This document shows, in pieces, positions 44,291 to 54,416 of a stretch of DNA of 64,000 nucleotides; the first letter of the stretch is position 1; the number at the start of each line of letters is the position of its first letter. This stretch comes from Collimonas fungivorans. Its GTDB lineage: Bacteria > Pseudomonadota > Gammaproteobacteria > Burkholderiales > Burkholderiaceae_D. Under the pieces are notes generated by a model that worked only from the letters and a program-made list of their open reading frames with translations, ran no database searches and was not told the origin of the DNA. The stretch is taken from the NCBI RefSeq assembly GCF_001584145.1, contig NZ_CP013232.1, forward strand, positions 3,782,001 through 3,846,000. Reading direction: 5' to 3'. A program made the translations under genes and the position numbers.

Positions 44291-45091
44291 ATGCAAGCCA
44301 AACCACACACCCTGCTGGACCCGGCCCGCGCCGATGGCCAGGACGGGCCGGAAGTCATTGCGGTGCATTGCCGCAGCGACGACTTCCGCGCCACGCCGCG
44401 CCATAACCATGCGCGCGGCCAGCTGATCGCCGCCGCCAGCGGTTTGCTCAGCATAGATACCGGCGCCGAGCGGCTGGTGGTGCCGCCCAGCCACGCCGTC
44501 TGGATACCCGGCGGGCAGCCGCACAGCCTGCGGTCGCACGGCCCGTTCGACGGCTGGAGCGTTTATGTCTCGCCTGCCGCCCATGCGCAGCTGCCGCGGC
44601 AAGCGCTGGTGCTGCAGGTTTCCGGCTTGTTGCGCGCAGCGGCATTGCGGGCGGCAGGCTGGTCGGATGCACTCACTGTCAATCAAATGCAGGCACGTGT
44701 ACTGGCTGTCATCCTTGACGAAATCGCCAGCCTGCCGCGAGAAAAACTGGCGCTGCCGTTGCCGGCCGAGCGACGCCTGAAAAAAATCGCCCTGGCCCTG
44801 GCCGACAACCCGGCGGACCAGCGCAGCCTGCAGCAGTGGGCCGAGTGGGCTGCGATTGCACCCAGGACCCTGACCCGGCGTTTCGCCGCGGAAACCGGCA
44901 TGCCCTTCTCCGAATGGCGCCAGCGCGCGCGCCTGATGCGCGCCCTGGAACTGCTGATGGCGGGACAGCCGGTCACCGCCATCGCCATCGATCTCGGTTA
45001 TGACAGCCTGAGTGCATTCATCGCCATGTTCAGGCGCTCGCTGGGAGTCTCTCCGAGCAAATACCTGTCTGCAAAAAACAGCGTAGCCTGA
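44291..45091 (+). CDS. AraC-family transcriptional regulator with cupin sensor
   Basis: 266 aa. N-terminal AraC-type cupin (HCRSDDFRATPRHNHARGQLIAA, VVPPSHAVWIPGGQPHSL), C-terminal double helix-turn-helix (about 165-262; WAEWAAIAPRTLTRRFAAETGMPFSEWRQRARLMRALELL, then AIAIDLGYDSLSAFIAMFRRSLGVSPSKY). This cupin/HTH type often controls the adjacent divergent gene, here the 84-aa protein. The effector is unknown. Confidence 0.9.
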   Translation: MQAKPHTLLDPARADGQDGPEVIAVHCRSDDFRATPRHNHARGQLIAAASGLLSIDTGAERLVVPPSHAVWIPGGQPHSLRSHGPFDGWSVYVSPAAHAQLPRQALVLQVSGLLRAAALRAAGWSDALTVNQMQARVLAVILDEIASLPREKLALPLPAERRLKKIALALADNPADQRSLQQWAEWAAIAPRTLTRRFAAETGMPFSEWRQRARLMRALELLMAGQPVTAIAIDLGYDSLSAFIAMFRRSLGVSPSKYLSAKNSVA

Positions 45092-45354
45092 ACCATTGGC
45101 GGGACAGGAACAGCACGCAATTTTTACGCGGCGTTTACATGCCCGCCATCCCTTTTTAGAGAATCTTTACGTCCTGCCTGCTAATCTGTAATCATCAAAA
45201 CGACCAGTAGATACTCTCTATGAATCAGGCAATTCCCGCAGCATGGCGCTTCTCTTCGCTTCCCGCTGCCGTCTCAAGAAAAATCCAGGTTCCTGCCTTG
45301 CCTTTCCCTTCGCATACGTATCGCCAGCCGACACTTCCCGTTCAAAAAGATTTC

Positions 45355-45585
45355 ATGATGCGCATCACCGTGGATGCCGCTTCTGTGGCAGAGCTGCGCC
45401 GCGTCATCGTCAGCACCTGCGGCGACCTCATGATCTATATGCGGGTCAAGCCAGTTGACCACGCCAGCAAGATGAAATTCTGGCTGTGCCTGAGCAAGAA
45501 CTCGATCGACGCCGTCATCGGCAACATCATGCGCGCCTTGCCGCAGGCAGAATTCGGCCGCATCACACCGCTGCTGCCGGCATGA
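45355..45585 (+). CDS. Small conserved protein upstream of dapA paralogue
   Basis: About 76 aa from the ATG at 45355; a frame opening at 45220 adds a Pro/Ser-rich piece that looks non-coding. MRITVDAASVAELRRVIVSTCGDLMIYMRVKPVDHASKMKFWLCLSKNSIDAVIGNIMRALPQAEFGRI suggests a beta-alpha-beta-beta-alpha layout like a lone ACT-type ligand domain. It lies 45 bp upstream of the dapA-like gene, so it may be a small regulator or partner of it. Family not recognised. Confidence 0.55.
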   Translation: MMRITVDAASVAELRRVIVSTCGDLMIYMRVKPVDHASKMKFWLCLSKNSIDAVIGNIMRALPQAEFGRITPLLPA

Positions 45586-45630
45586 GCGCCGCCGCCAAAT
45601 TTCTCCCACTCCTACTGAAAACAGCAAACC

Positions 45631-46575
45631 ATGTCCATATTTGAAGGTATCTGGGTTCCTCTCGTCACGCCTTTCCGACAAGGCAAACTCGATCTCTACG
45701 GCGCCCAGCAGCTAGCCCTGAACCTGTCCGCCGCCGGTGTCCACGGCCTGGTGGTGTGCGGTACCACCGGCGAGGCCGCGACCTTGAGCGAGCACGAGCA
45801 AGAAAAAATGTTGTGCAGCGTGATGGAAGCGACGCAGGACCGCTGCCCGGTGGCGATGGGCATCAGCGGCAGCGACACGCGCGCGGTCACGGAAAAAATC
45901 GAGCGCCTGAACGCATTGCGCCCGGCCGCTTTCCTGGTTTCGGCGCCGTCATACGTACGACCGTCGCAGGAAGGCATACGGCTGCATTTCGAAGCGCTGG
46001 CCGCGGTCGCCGAGAGTCCGCTGATCTTGTACAACATCCCTGCCAGGACCGGTGTCAATATTGATATCGCTACCGTAAGCGCGCTGGAACAGCACGCCAA
46101 TATCGTAGCGATCAAGGAAAGCAGCGGCAACCTGGCGCAAACCATGGAACTGATCAACCGCACCGACCTGCGTATCCTGTGCGGCGACGACAGTTTGCTG
46201 TTCAATACGCTGTGCCTGGGTGGACACGGCGCCATTTCCGCCGCCGCGCACATACGGCCTGACCTGTTTGTGCATTTGTTCGAACTGGTGCGCACCGCAC
46301 AGCTCGGCTCGGCGCGCGCCCTGTTCAAGCAGTTGCTGCCGATGATCCAGCTGCTGTTTTCGGAACCGAATCCTGGTCCGGTCAAAGCAGCGTTGGCCAT
46401 GCAAGGCCAGATACAGGACGAACTGCGCCTGCCGATGACAAGGATGTCGGCGGCGGGCCGGGTCAAGCTGGCCAGGGCGCTGGAAAAATTGATGACGGTG
46501 CCGGTTGCAGGAAAAAGCGCGCAGCCGGAATCCGCCATGCGCGGCAAATCCCGGTTACTGGGCCTGGTGCGGTGA
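45631..46575 (+). CDS. dapA: DapA-family aldolase/synthase (dihydrodipicolinate synthase-like)
   Basis: 314 aa class-I lyase barrel. The residues of genuine DapA are present: GTTGE (44-48, Thr44/Thr45 pair), Tyr134, Arg139 in YNIPART and the Schiff-base Lys162 (AIKESSG). It condenses pyruvate with aspartate semialdehyde in the lysine/diaminopimelate pathway. The C-terminal tail (about 20 extra residues) and a setting without purA or bamC suggest a second copy, possibly with a different aldehyde substrate; this is uncertain. Confidence 0.85.
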   Translation: MSIFEGIWVPLVTPFRQGKLDLYGAQQLALNLSAAGVHGLVVCGTTGEAATLSEHEQEKMLCSVMEATQDRCPVAMGISGSDTRAVTEKIERLNALRPAAFLVSAPSYVRPSQEGIRLHFEALAAVAESPLILYNIPARTGVNIDIATVSALEQHANIVAIKESSGNLAQTMELINRTDLRILCGDDSLLFNTLCLGGHGAISAAAHIRPDLFVHLFELVRTAQLGSARALFKQLLPMIQLLFSEPNPGPVKAALAMQGQIQDELRLPMTRMSAAGRVKLARALEKLMTVPVAGKSAQPESAMRGKSRLLGLVR

Positions 46576-46581
46576 GCAGCT

Positions 46582-46947
46582 CTACCCTTGGCGGTGGCTG
46601 ATTTCTATCCGGATCCCGCCCGGCGCTTGCAGGAAGAACACGCAGGCGCCGCGCGATTCCTGCACCAGACTGATCTGCTCGAACGGCGCAGCGGCCAGCC
46701 GGGCGTAAGCATCGTGCACCGCCTGGTCTGAATCCAGCAGGAAGCCGATATGGAATGAGTCCGGGAAAGCGCCGCTGTCCGTGGCGGCCTTGCGGTTGAG
46801 CACCAGCACCAGGCCGCCCTCGCCGCGCAGGATGACCATCTCATGGTCGCCCATGGTTTGCAGGTGCTGGAAGCCCAGGTACTCCTGGAAAAAAGCCGAG
46901 GTAGCCGCAACGTCGGGTACGGGCAGGTCGATGTGGTTCAATTGCAT
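46582..46947 (-). CDS. VOC superfamily (glyoxalase-like) protein
   Basis: 121 aa from the ATG at 46947, preceded by CGGAGAACCGCC. MQLNHIDLPVPDVAATSAFFQEYLGF opens the first beta-alpha-beta-beta-beta unit, and GIRIEISHRQG closes the second, with possible metal ligands His4 and the late Glu. Members include glyoxalase I, extradiol dioxygenases and drug-binding proteins. No specific substrate can be named. Convergent with the dapA paralogue, 6 bp between stops. Confidence 0.85.
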   Translation of the reverse strand: MQLNHIDLPVPDVAATSAFFQEYLGFQHLQTMGDHEMVILRGEGGLVLVLNRKAATDSGAFPDSFHIGFLLDSDQAVHDAYARLAAAPFEQISLVQESRGACVFFLQAPGGIRIEISHRQG

Positions 46948-47227
46948 GGCGGTTCTCCGAAAGTCAAAACCGGGTTCGACCGTGGAATGCGGAGAGATGG
47001 AAGCTGCATGCCCGAACGAACCCGTTGGGCGCACAAGCGCCGGGTTCGCCGCGGGTTCTCATGCAGGCACGAGAGCAGGGCTTCCTGGAAACAGGAAGGG
47101 AGCGGGCTTACCAATTACCGCTCCGGCCTTTTTCGACCAGGAAATTATATAACCGGCGCTGCACTCGGTCAAACGGGCTTTCCACGCAATACTTGCAAAA
47201 AATGCTTGATGCGTGTCCAATCGCCAT

Positions 47228-48310
47228 ATGAAAATTTCCCCTGCACTCCCCATATGGTCCATCGCGGCTCCGGTCGTCGGCTGGCTCTTGCTTGGCGGCT
47301 CAAGCTTTAATCTTGGCGGCTTTTATACGATATTGCTGGTGGCGGGCTTGCTCGGCAGCGTGCTGGCGGCGGTATATCACGCCGAGGTGGTTGCGCACCG
47401 GGTCGGCGAACCGTACGGCACGCTGGTGCTGGCGCTGGCGGTAACCCTGATCGAAGTAGCGCTGATCGTCTCGCTGATGCTGGCCGGCGGCGAAGAAACC
47501 ACGGGGCTGGCGCGCGATACCGTGTTTGCAGCCATCATGATCATCCTCAACGGCATCGTCGGCATCTGCCTGCTGGTCGGCGCCAGCCGCCACAAGGAAC
47601 AGAGCTTCGGCCAGCTGGGCGTCAGCGCTTCGCTGGCGACGCTGGCGGCGATCGCGGTGCTGACGCTGGTGCTGCCCAACTACACCTCGACGGCAGTCGG
47701 TCCGTACTACAGCGCCAGCCAGCTGGCGTTCATCGCCATCATCTCGCTGATACTGTACGGCACCTTCGTGCTGGTGCAGACCGTGCGCCACCGCGACTAC
47801 TTTTTGCCGACGGAAGCAGTCAACGACGAAGATGTCCACGCAGCGCCGCCGACGATCAAGGTAGCGGCGATCAGCGGCGGCCTGCTGCTGGTTTGCCTGG
47901 GAGCGGTAGTGCTGCTGGCAAAGTCGCTGGCGCCGGCCCTGGAAACCGCGGTGGCAAGCGTCGGCGCGCCCAAGACACTGGTCGGCATCATCATTGCCGC
48001 GGTGGTGCTGCTGCCGGAAGGACTGGCCGCGGTGCGGGCCGCGCGCGCCAACCGCCTGCAGACCAGCCTCAACCTGGCGCTGGGTTCGGCGCTGGCCAGC
48101 ATCGGCCTGACCATTCCGGCGGTGGCCATCGTCTCGCTCACCACCGGCTGGACCTTGTCGCTCGGCCTGGACGTCAAATCGACCGTGCTGTTGCTGCTGT
48201 CGTTCATCGTCGCCACGCTGTCGCTCGGCACCGGCCGCACCACGGTCATGCAAGGCACGGTGCACCTGGTGATTTTTGCGGTCTACCTGTTTACCACCAT
48301 CGTTCCTTGA
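47228..48310 (+). CDS. chaA: Calcium/cation:proton antiporter, ChaA type
   Basis: 360 aa from the ATG at 47228 (a GTG at 47213 is also open). About eleven membrane helices with two CaCA alpha-repeats: VTLIEVALIVSLMLAGG in the first and LLPEGLAAVRAARANRLQTSLNLALGSALASIGLTIP in the second. It exports Ca2+ (and Na+/K+ in some ChaA proteins) at alkaline pH. It directly precedes the urea locus; since urease raises pH, a link is possible but is only speculation. Confidence 0.88.
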   Translation: MKISPALPIWSIAAPVVGWLLLGGSSFNLGGFYTILLVAGLLGSVLAAVYHAEVVAHRVGEPYGTLVLALAVTLIEVALIVSLMLAGGEETTGLARDTVFAAIMIILNGIVGICLLVGASRHKEQSFGQLGVSASLATLAAIAVLTLVLPNYTSTAVGPYYSASQLAFIAIISLILYGTFVLVQTVRHRDYFLPTEAVNDEDVHAAPPTIKVAAISGGLLLVCLGAVVLLAKSLAPALETAVASVGAPKTLVGIIIAAVVLLPEGLAAVRAARANRLQTSLNLALGSALASIGLTIPAVAIVSLTTGWTLSLGLDVKSTVLLLLSFIVATLSLGTGRTTVMQGTVHLVIFAVYLFTTIVP

Positions 48311-48400
48311 ATTAAAGACCGGGGCTGGCCAGCCAGCTCCGGATTTCCTGCACCAATCGACATCATTTCCGCGCTGGCCATTGCGTCACCGCATGGAGCG

Positions 48401-48415
48401 GCACCACACTGGTGC
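48401..48415. promoter_or_regulatory. NtrC-type activator site upstream of urtA
   Basis: GCACC (48401-48405), five bases, GGTGC (48411-48415): a near-perfect match to the NtrC consensus TGCACC-N5-GGTGCA. Further half-sites lie at 48349 (TGCACC), 48424 (TGCACC) and 48514 (GGTGCA). It sits about 125 bp upstream of a sigma-54-type promoter, the distance expected for an enhancer-binding protein. Confidence 0.68.
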
Positions 48416-48538
48416 GCTTATCCTGCACCAAAATCTCATCTCACCAAATATGGGCGCCGCCTGTCTCGCTTGCGCCAATATTGCTCCAAATTCAAGTAGT
48501 TCTCCCTGAATCCGGTGCACGGCGCCTCCCCTCCTCAC

Positions 48539-48554
48539 TGGCATGCATTCTGCT
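48539..48554 (+). promoter_or_regulatory. Sigma-54 (-24/-12) promoter of the urt-ure locus
   Basis: TGGCATGCATTCTGCT matches TGGCAC-N5-TTGCT, with GG and GC exactly ten bases apart. Transcription would start near 48566, giving a leader of about 90 nt before urtA. With the NtrC-type sites upstream it predicts nitrogen-limitation control of urea uptake. Confidence 0.68.
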
Positions 48555-48657
48555 AATCCCATTGTGTAATCAACGCATCCCCGTTCCAGGCTTGCCGCGT
48601 GCTTTCTTTACTCGTGTTTTTTCTGTTTTTTATAACTCACTACCGGAGGAGAAATTC

Positions 48658-49911
48658 ATGTCACGTCGCACCGTTCTGAAAGCTACCGCACTCGGCGCTT
48701 TCGCCTTGGCCGCCAGCGCATGGCTGCCGTCTGCCTTTGCCGCGGACACCATCAAGGTAGGCATCCTGCATTCATTATCGGGCACCATGGCTATCTCCGA
48801 AACTTCGCTCAAGGATGTAGCCCTGATGGCGATCGAAGAGATCAATGCCAACGGCGGCGTGATGGGCAAGAAACTGGAACCGGTGGTGGTCGATCCGGCC
48901 TCCAACTGGCCGCTGTTCGCAGAAAAGGCGCGCCAGCTGATTTCGCAGGACAAGGTGTCGGTGGTGTTCGGCTGCTGGACCTCGGTCTCGCGCAAATCGG
49001 TGCTGCCGGTATTCAAGGAGCTCAACAGCCTGCTGTTCTATCCGGTGCAGTATGAAGGCGAAGAACTGGAAAAGAATGTGTTCTACACCGGCGCAGCGCC
49101 TAACCAGCAAGCGATCCCGGCCACCGAATACCTGATGTCGAAGGAAGGCGGCGGCGCCAAGCGCTTCGTGCTGCTGGGCACCGACTATGTGTACCCGCGC
49201 ACCACCAACAAGATCCTGCGTTCCTTCCTGCACAGCAAGGGCGTGAAAGATGCGGACATCGACGAAGTCTACACACCGTTCGGCCACTCCGATTACCAGA
49301 CCATCGTCGCCAACATCAAGAAGTTCTCCGCCGGCGGTAAAACCGCTGTGATCTCGACCATCAACGGCGATTCCAACGTGCCGTTCTACAAGGAACTGGG
49401 CAACGCCGGCCTGAAGGCAACCGATGTGCCGGTGGTAGCGTTCTCGGTGGGCGAAGAAGAACTGCGCGGCGTCGACGCCAAGCCGCTGGTGGGCCACCTG
49501 GCTGCATGGAATTATTTCGAGTCGGTGAAGAATCCGGTCAACACTGCCTTCATCAAGAAATGGAAAGCCTACGCCGTCGCCAAGAAATTGCCGAATGCCA
49601 GCACCGTAGTCACCAACGATCCGATGGAAGCGACCTACGTCGGCATCTACATGTGGAAACAGGCGGTGGAAAAAGCCAAGTCGACAGACACCGACAAAGT
49701 CATCGCCGCCATGTCCGGCCAGAAATTCAAAGCGCCGTCCGGCTATGAACTGGAAATGGACGCTACCAACCATCACCTGCACAAACCCGTAATGATCGGC
49801 GAAATCAAGGCTGACGGCCAGTTCAACGTCGTCAACAAGACCAAGACCACGATCCGTGCGCAGCCTTGGAGTCCCTACATTCCGGGCAATGAAGGCAAGC
49901 AGAAGCTGTAA
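48658..49911 (+). CDS. urtA: Urea ABC transporter, substrate-binding protein
   Basis: 417 aa from the ATG at 48658 with GGAGGAG upstream. The signal peptide carries a twin-arginine motif (SRRTVLK), so export is probably via Tat, as in other UrtA proteins. The mature part has the type-I binding fold with UrtA landmarks IKVGILHSLSGTMAISETSLKD, LNSLLFYPVQYEGEE and GTDYVYPRTTN. It captures urea at low concentration. First gene of the locus, behind NtrC/sigma-54 sites. Confidence 0.96.
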   Translation: MSRRTVLKATALGAFALAASAWLPSAFAADTIKVGILHSLSGTMAISETSLKDVALMAIEEINANGGVMGKKLEPVVVDPASNWPLFAEKARQLISQDKVSVVFGCWTSVSRKSVLPVFKELNSLLFYPVQYEGEELEKNVFYTGAAPNQQAIPATEYLMSKEGGGAKRFVLLGTDYVYPRTTNKILRSFLHSKGVKDADIDEVYTPFGHSDYQTIVANIKKFSAGGKTAVISTINGDSNVPFYKELGNAGLKATDVPVVAFSVGEEELRGVDAKPLVGHLAAWNYFESVKNPVNTAFIKKWKAYAVAKKLPNASTVVTNDPMEATYVGIYMWKQAVEKAKSTDTDKVIAAMSGQKFKAPSGYELEMDATNHHLHKPVMIGEIKADGQFNVVNKTKTTIRAQPWSPYIPGNEGKQKL

Positions 49912-50000
49912 CGCTGGCTGCTTTGAATTTCATAAGGGAACGTATGCGTGTCAGCTAGCGGCAAACCAAACCGTATGGAAACGTAATTACTCCGTGGCCC

Positions 50001-50062
50001 GTTAAATGGGGTCAGAGTAATTTTCGCAAAAGGCGCGAAAAAAAACTCTGACCCCATTTAAC
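50001..50062. repeat. 62-bp palindromic element between urtA and urtB
   Basis: Perfect 18-base arms: 50001-50018 (starting GTTAAATGGGG) and 50045-50062 (ending CCCCATTTAAC). Inside, TTTTCGC (50021-50027) pairs with GCGAAAA (50035-50041), so the whole element folds into one long hairpin. The GGGGTCAGAGT core resembles dispersed palindromes known near REP-associated transposases. It lies 28 bp before the urtB start and could limit read-through from the abundant binding-protein message or protect its 3' end. Confidence 0.75.
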
Positions 50063-50089
50063 TGCTTTCAGGTGGCGCTAAACAGACTA

Positions 50090-51694
50090 ATGAAAATTTC
50101 AAGAAAAATTCTTCTCATTGCAAGTTTGTGCCTGCAGATCACGCTGGCGCATGCCAAGATCGATCCGGCGCTGCTCAAGCCGCTGGCCGGCGACGATCCT
50201 GACGCGCGCATTGTTGCCGTCAACCAGATCGCGGCGCTGGCCAACGACGACGCGCTGAAGATTCTGAATGCCCTGAATACCGACGCCCTGTACGCTCAAC
50301 CCGACGGCACGGTGCTGATCGTCGACGACACTCACGCGTTCAATCCTGCCACCGACCAGACCTTGCCCACTCCCGACGATGCAGAGGGCATCAGCGTCAA
50401 CAACCGTCTGCGCGGCGTAGTCGAAGGCGCTCTGTCCGGCCTGAAGCTGTTTTCGGCCAACCGCAACCAGCGCATTGCCGCCGCCACAGAACTGATAAAA
50501 ACCGCCGACCCGGCGCAAATTCCCTTGGTCAGCAAAGCCCTGCACCAGGAAAGCGATCCCGAAATCCAGGCCGTCCTGCAACAGGTGATCGCTACGGCCA
50601 ACCTGCATTCGGCCGACCCAGCTACCCGCAAGGCCGCTGTGCAGACCCTGGCCGGCAGCACCAACGCCAACCTGCGTCCGGCGCTGCAAAACCTGCTCGA
50701 CAAGAATCCCGATGGCAGCTACATCGAGCCTGATCCGGCAGTGCGCATCGAAGCGGTGCGCACCCTGGGCGTACTGGACCGCCACCTGGCGACGGTCGAC
50801 TTCATCGGCAAGGTGTTTTACGGCATCTCGCTCGGCAGCGTGCTGCTGCTGGCAGCGCTCGGACTGGCCATCACTTTCGGCCTGATGGGCATCATCAACA
50901 TGGCGCACGGAGAACTGCTGATGATAGGCGCCTACACTACCTATGTCTGCCAGCTGCTGTTCCGCCAGTATTTCCCGGGCGCGCTGGACGGTTACCTGCT
51001 GGTCGCGCTGCCGGCCGCCTTCATCGTCACCGCCGCGGTCGGCATCGTGCTGGAGCGGCTGGTGCTGCGCTGGCTGTATGGCCGGCCGCTGGAAACCCTG
51101 CTTTGCACCTGGGGCATCAGCCTGATGCTGATGCAGCTGGTGCGTTCCGTCTTCGGCGCGCAGAACGTCGAGGTCGCCAATCCCAGCTGGATGTCGGGCG
51201 GCGTCACCGTGCTCGGTTCGCTGGTGCTGTCGTATAACCGCATCGTCATCATTTTCTTCGCGCTGTTTGTGGTGCTGGCGGTGTGGCTGATCCTGAACAA
51301 GACGCGGCTCGGCCTGTTTGTGCGGGCGGTGATGCAGAACCGCCGTATGGCGTCCTGTGTCGGCGTCTCCACCGGCAAGATCGACATGATGACTTTCGGC
51401 CTCGGCTGCGGTATCGCCGGCCTCGGCGGCGTGGCGCTGTCGCAGCTTGGCAACGTCGGCCCGGACCTGGGGCAAGGTTATATCGTCGATTCCTTCATGG
51501 TGGTGGTGCTGGGCGGCGTCGGCCAGTTGGCCGGCACCGTGATCGCCGCTTTCGGCCTGGGCGAGGTCAACAAGTTCCTGGAACCGGTGGCCGGCGCGGT
51601 GCTGGCCAAGATCGCCATCCTGGTATTCATCATCGTCTTCATTCAAAAACGTCCGCAAGGCCTGTTTGCACTGAAAGGCAGGAGCGTCGAATGA
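50090..51694 (+). CDS. urtB: Urea ABC transporter, permease UrtB
   Basis: 534 aa from the ATG at 50090. A signal peptide (LLIASLCLQITLAHA) and an N-terminal periplasmic region of about 230 residues with HEAT-like helical repeats, specific to UrtB, precede a LivH-type permease (from about 240; GLMGIINMAHGELLMIGAYTTY, GGVGQLAGTVIAAFGLG). Its stop overlaps the urtC start (ATGA). A long palindrome sits just upstream. Confidence 0.95.
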   Translation: MKISRKILLIASLCLQITLAHAKIDPALLKPLAGDDPDARIVAVNQIAALANDDALKILNALNTDALYAQPDGTVLIVDDTHAFNPATDQTLPTPDDAEGISVNNRLRGVVEGALSGLKLFSANRNQRIAAATELIKTADPAQIPLVSKALHQESDPEIQAVLQQVIATANLHSADPATRKAAVQTLAGSTNANLRPALQNLLDKNPDGSYIEPDPAVRIEAVRTLGVLDRHLATVDFIGKVFYGISLGSVLLLAALGLAITFGLMGIINMAHGELLMIGAYTTYVCQLLFRQYFPGALDGYLLVALPAAFIVTAAVGIVLERLVLRWLYGRPLETLLCTWGISLMLMQLVRSVFGAQNVEVANPSWMSGGVTVLGSLVLSYNRIVIIFFALFVVLAVWLILNKTRLGLFVRAVMQNRRMASCVGVSTGKIDMMTFGLGCGIAGLGGVALSQLGNVGPDLGQGYIVDSFMVVVLGGVGQLAGTVIAAFGLGEVNKFLEPVAGAVLAKIAILVFIIVFIQKRPQGLFALKGRSVE

Positions 51695-52838
51695 GCACAG
51701 CAACTATCCCGGCATCAGGGCCCACCCTGCAGCAAATCGCGGCAGCCAAGACTCCTTTGTTTTCACGCCCGGCGTGGACCGGCATCATCTTCTGCAGCGT
51801 GATCCTGGCCTTGCTGCCCGTGCTCAACCTGGCCTTCCCTGCCGGCCATGCGCTGCACATTTCCAGCTACACGGTGGCCCTGGTCGGCAAGTTCATGTGC
51901 TACGCCATGGCGGCGCTGGCGCTCGACCTGGTGTGGGGCTATACCGGCATCCTGTCGCTCGGCCACGGCGTGTTTTTTGCGCTGGGCGGCTACGCCCACG
52001 GCATGTACCTGATGCGTGCCATCGGCCGCGATGGCGTCTATCAAAGCAACCTGCCCGACTTCATGGTGTTCCTCGACTGGAAAACCTATCCCTGGTTCTG
52101 GTCGCTGACCGATCATTTCTGGTACTGCATGGCGCTGGTGGTGCTGGTGCCTGGCGTGCTGGCCTTCGTGTTCGGTTATTTCGCCTTCCGTTCGCGCATC
52201 AAGGGCGTCTACTTCTCGATTATCACGCAGGCGATGACCTTCGCCTTCATGCTGCTGTTCTTCCGCAACAATACCGGCTTCGGCGGCAACAACGGCTTCA
52301 CCGATTTCAAGCGCATCCTGGGTTATTCGATCACCGCGCCGTCGACCAAGGCGGCGCTGTACCTGATCACTCTGGTTTTCCTGCTCGGCGCCCTGTTGCT
52401 GTGCCGCTGGATCGTCACTTCCAAATTGGGACGTGTGCTGCAAGCGGTGCGCGATTCCGAATCGCGCCTGATGTTCATCGGCTACAACCCGCTCTGGTTC
52501 AAGCTGTTCGTGTGGACCTTGTCGGCAGTGTTGTGCGGCATCGCCGGCGCCCTGTATGTACCGCAAGTCGGCATCATCAATCCGTCCGAGATGTCGCCTG
52601 CGAATTCGATCGAAATGGTGATCTGGGCCGCGGTCGGCGGCCGCGGTTCGCTGCTGGGGCCGATCATCGGCGCCTTCTCGGTGAACGGCCTGAAAAGCTG
52701 GTTCACCGGCGCTTTCCCTGATTTGTGGCTGTATGCCCTAGGCTTGATTTTCATCCTGGTCACGCTGTTCATGCCGCAGGGCATCCTGGGCCTGGCCGAC
52801 AAGTTGAAAAGCAAGTTCAAGAGCGGCAAGGAGACGGC

Positions 52839-52842
<4 letters not shown>
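51691..52842 (+). CDS. urtC: Urea ABC transporter, permease UrtC
   Basis: 383 aa from the ATG at 51691, which overlaps the urtB stop and follows AGGAGCGTCGA. LivM-type permease with about ten helices: MAALALDLVWGYTGILSLGHGVFFALGGYAHGMYLMR and WAAVGGRGSLLGPIIGAF. The loop with DFMVFLDWKTYPWFW is characteristic of UrtC. It overlaps urtD by four bases. Confidence 0.95.
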
Positions 52843-53705
<863 letters not shown>

Positions 53706-53711
53706 AAGACT

Positions 53712-54410
53712 ATGCTGAACGTTGAACAACTGAACCAGTATTACGGCTCCTCGCATACCCTGCGCGGCGTCTCGCTGTCCCTGGAAAAAGGCAAATGCCT
53801 GGCTCTGCTGGGCCGCAATGGCGTCGGCAAGACCACCCTGCTGAAATGCCTGATGGGCGTGCTGCCCAGCGCCAGCGGCAAGGTGACGCTGGAAGGGCGC
53901 GACATCACCAGCCTCAAGCCGCACCAGCGCGCCGCCCTCGGCATCGCCTATGTGCCGCAGGGACGTGAAATCTTCGCCCGCCTGTCGGTGGAAGAAAACC
54001 TGCTGATGGGCATGGCCACCAAATCGGGCAAGAAGGCTCTGCTGATCAAGGATGAGGTCTACGAACTGTTCCCGGTGCTGAAGGAAATGCTGCAACGGCG
54101 CGGCGGCGACCTGTCCGGCGGCCAGCAGCAGCAGCTGGCGATTGCCCGCGCCCTGCTGGCCGAACCCAAGCTGATCATCCTGGACGAGCCGACCGAAGGC
54201 ATCCAGCCCTCCATCATCAAGGACATCGGCCGCGTGATCCGCCTGCTGCGCGAACGCGGCGACATCGGCATCCTGCTATGCGAACAGTACTTCGATTTCG
54301 CGCGTGACCTGGCAGACAACTTTGTGGTGCTGTCGCGCGGCGAAGTGGTGGCCGCCGGCAGCCAGGACAGCATGGATGACGACAGCGTGAAACGGCACTT
54401 GGCGGTATAG
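53712..54410 (+). CDS. urtE: Urea ABC transporter, ATPase UrtE
   Basis: 232 aa. LivF-type ATPase: Walker A GRNGVGKTT, signature LSGGQQQQLAIARAL, Walker B LIILDEPTEGIQPS and the UrtE-type YGSSHTLRGVSLSLEKG opening. Pairs with UrtD. Six bases separate it from both urtD and ureD, so transporter and enzyme genes are likely one message. Confidence 0.96.
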   Translation: MLNVEQLNQYYGSSHTLRGVSLSLEKGKCLALLGRNGVGKTTLLKCLMGVLPSASGKVTLEGRDITSLKPHQRAALGIAYVPQGREIFARLSVEENLLMGMATKSGKKALLIKDEVYELFPVLKEMLQRRGGDLSGGQQQQLAIARALLAEPKLIILDEPTEGIQPSIIKDIGRVIRLLRERGDIGILLCEQYFDFARDLADNFVVLSRGEVVAAGSQDSMDDDSVKRHLAV

Positions 54411-54416
54411 TGCTCC

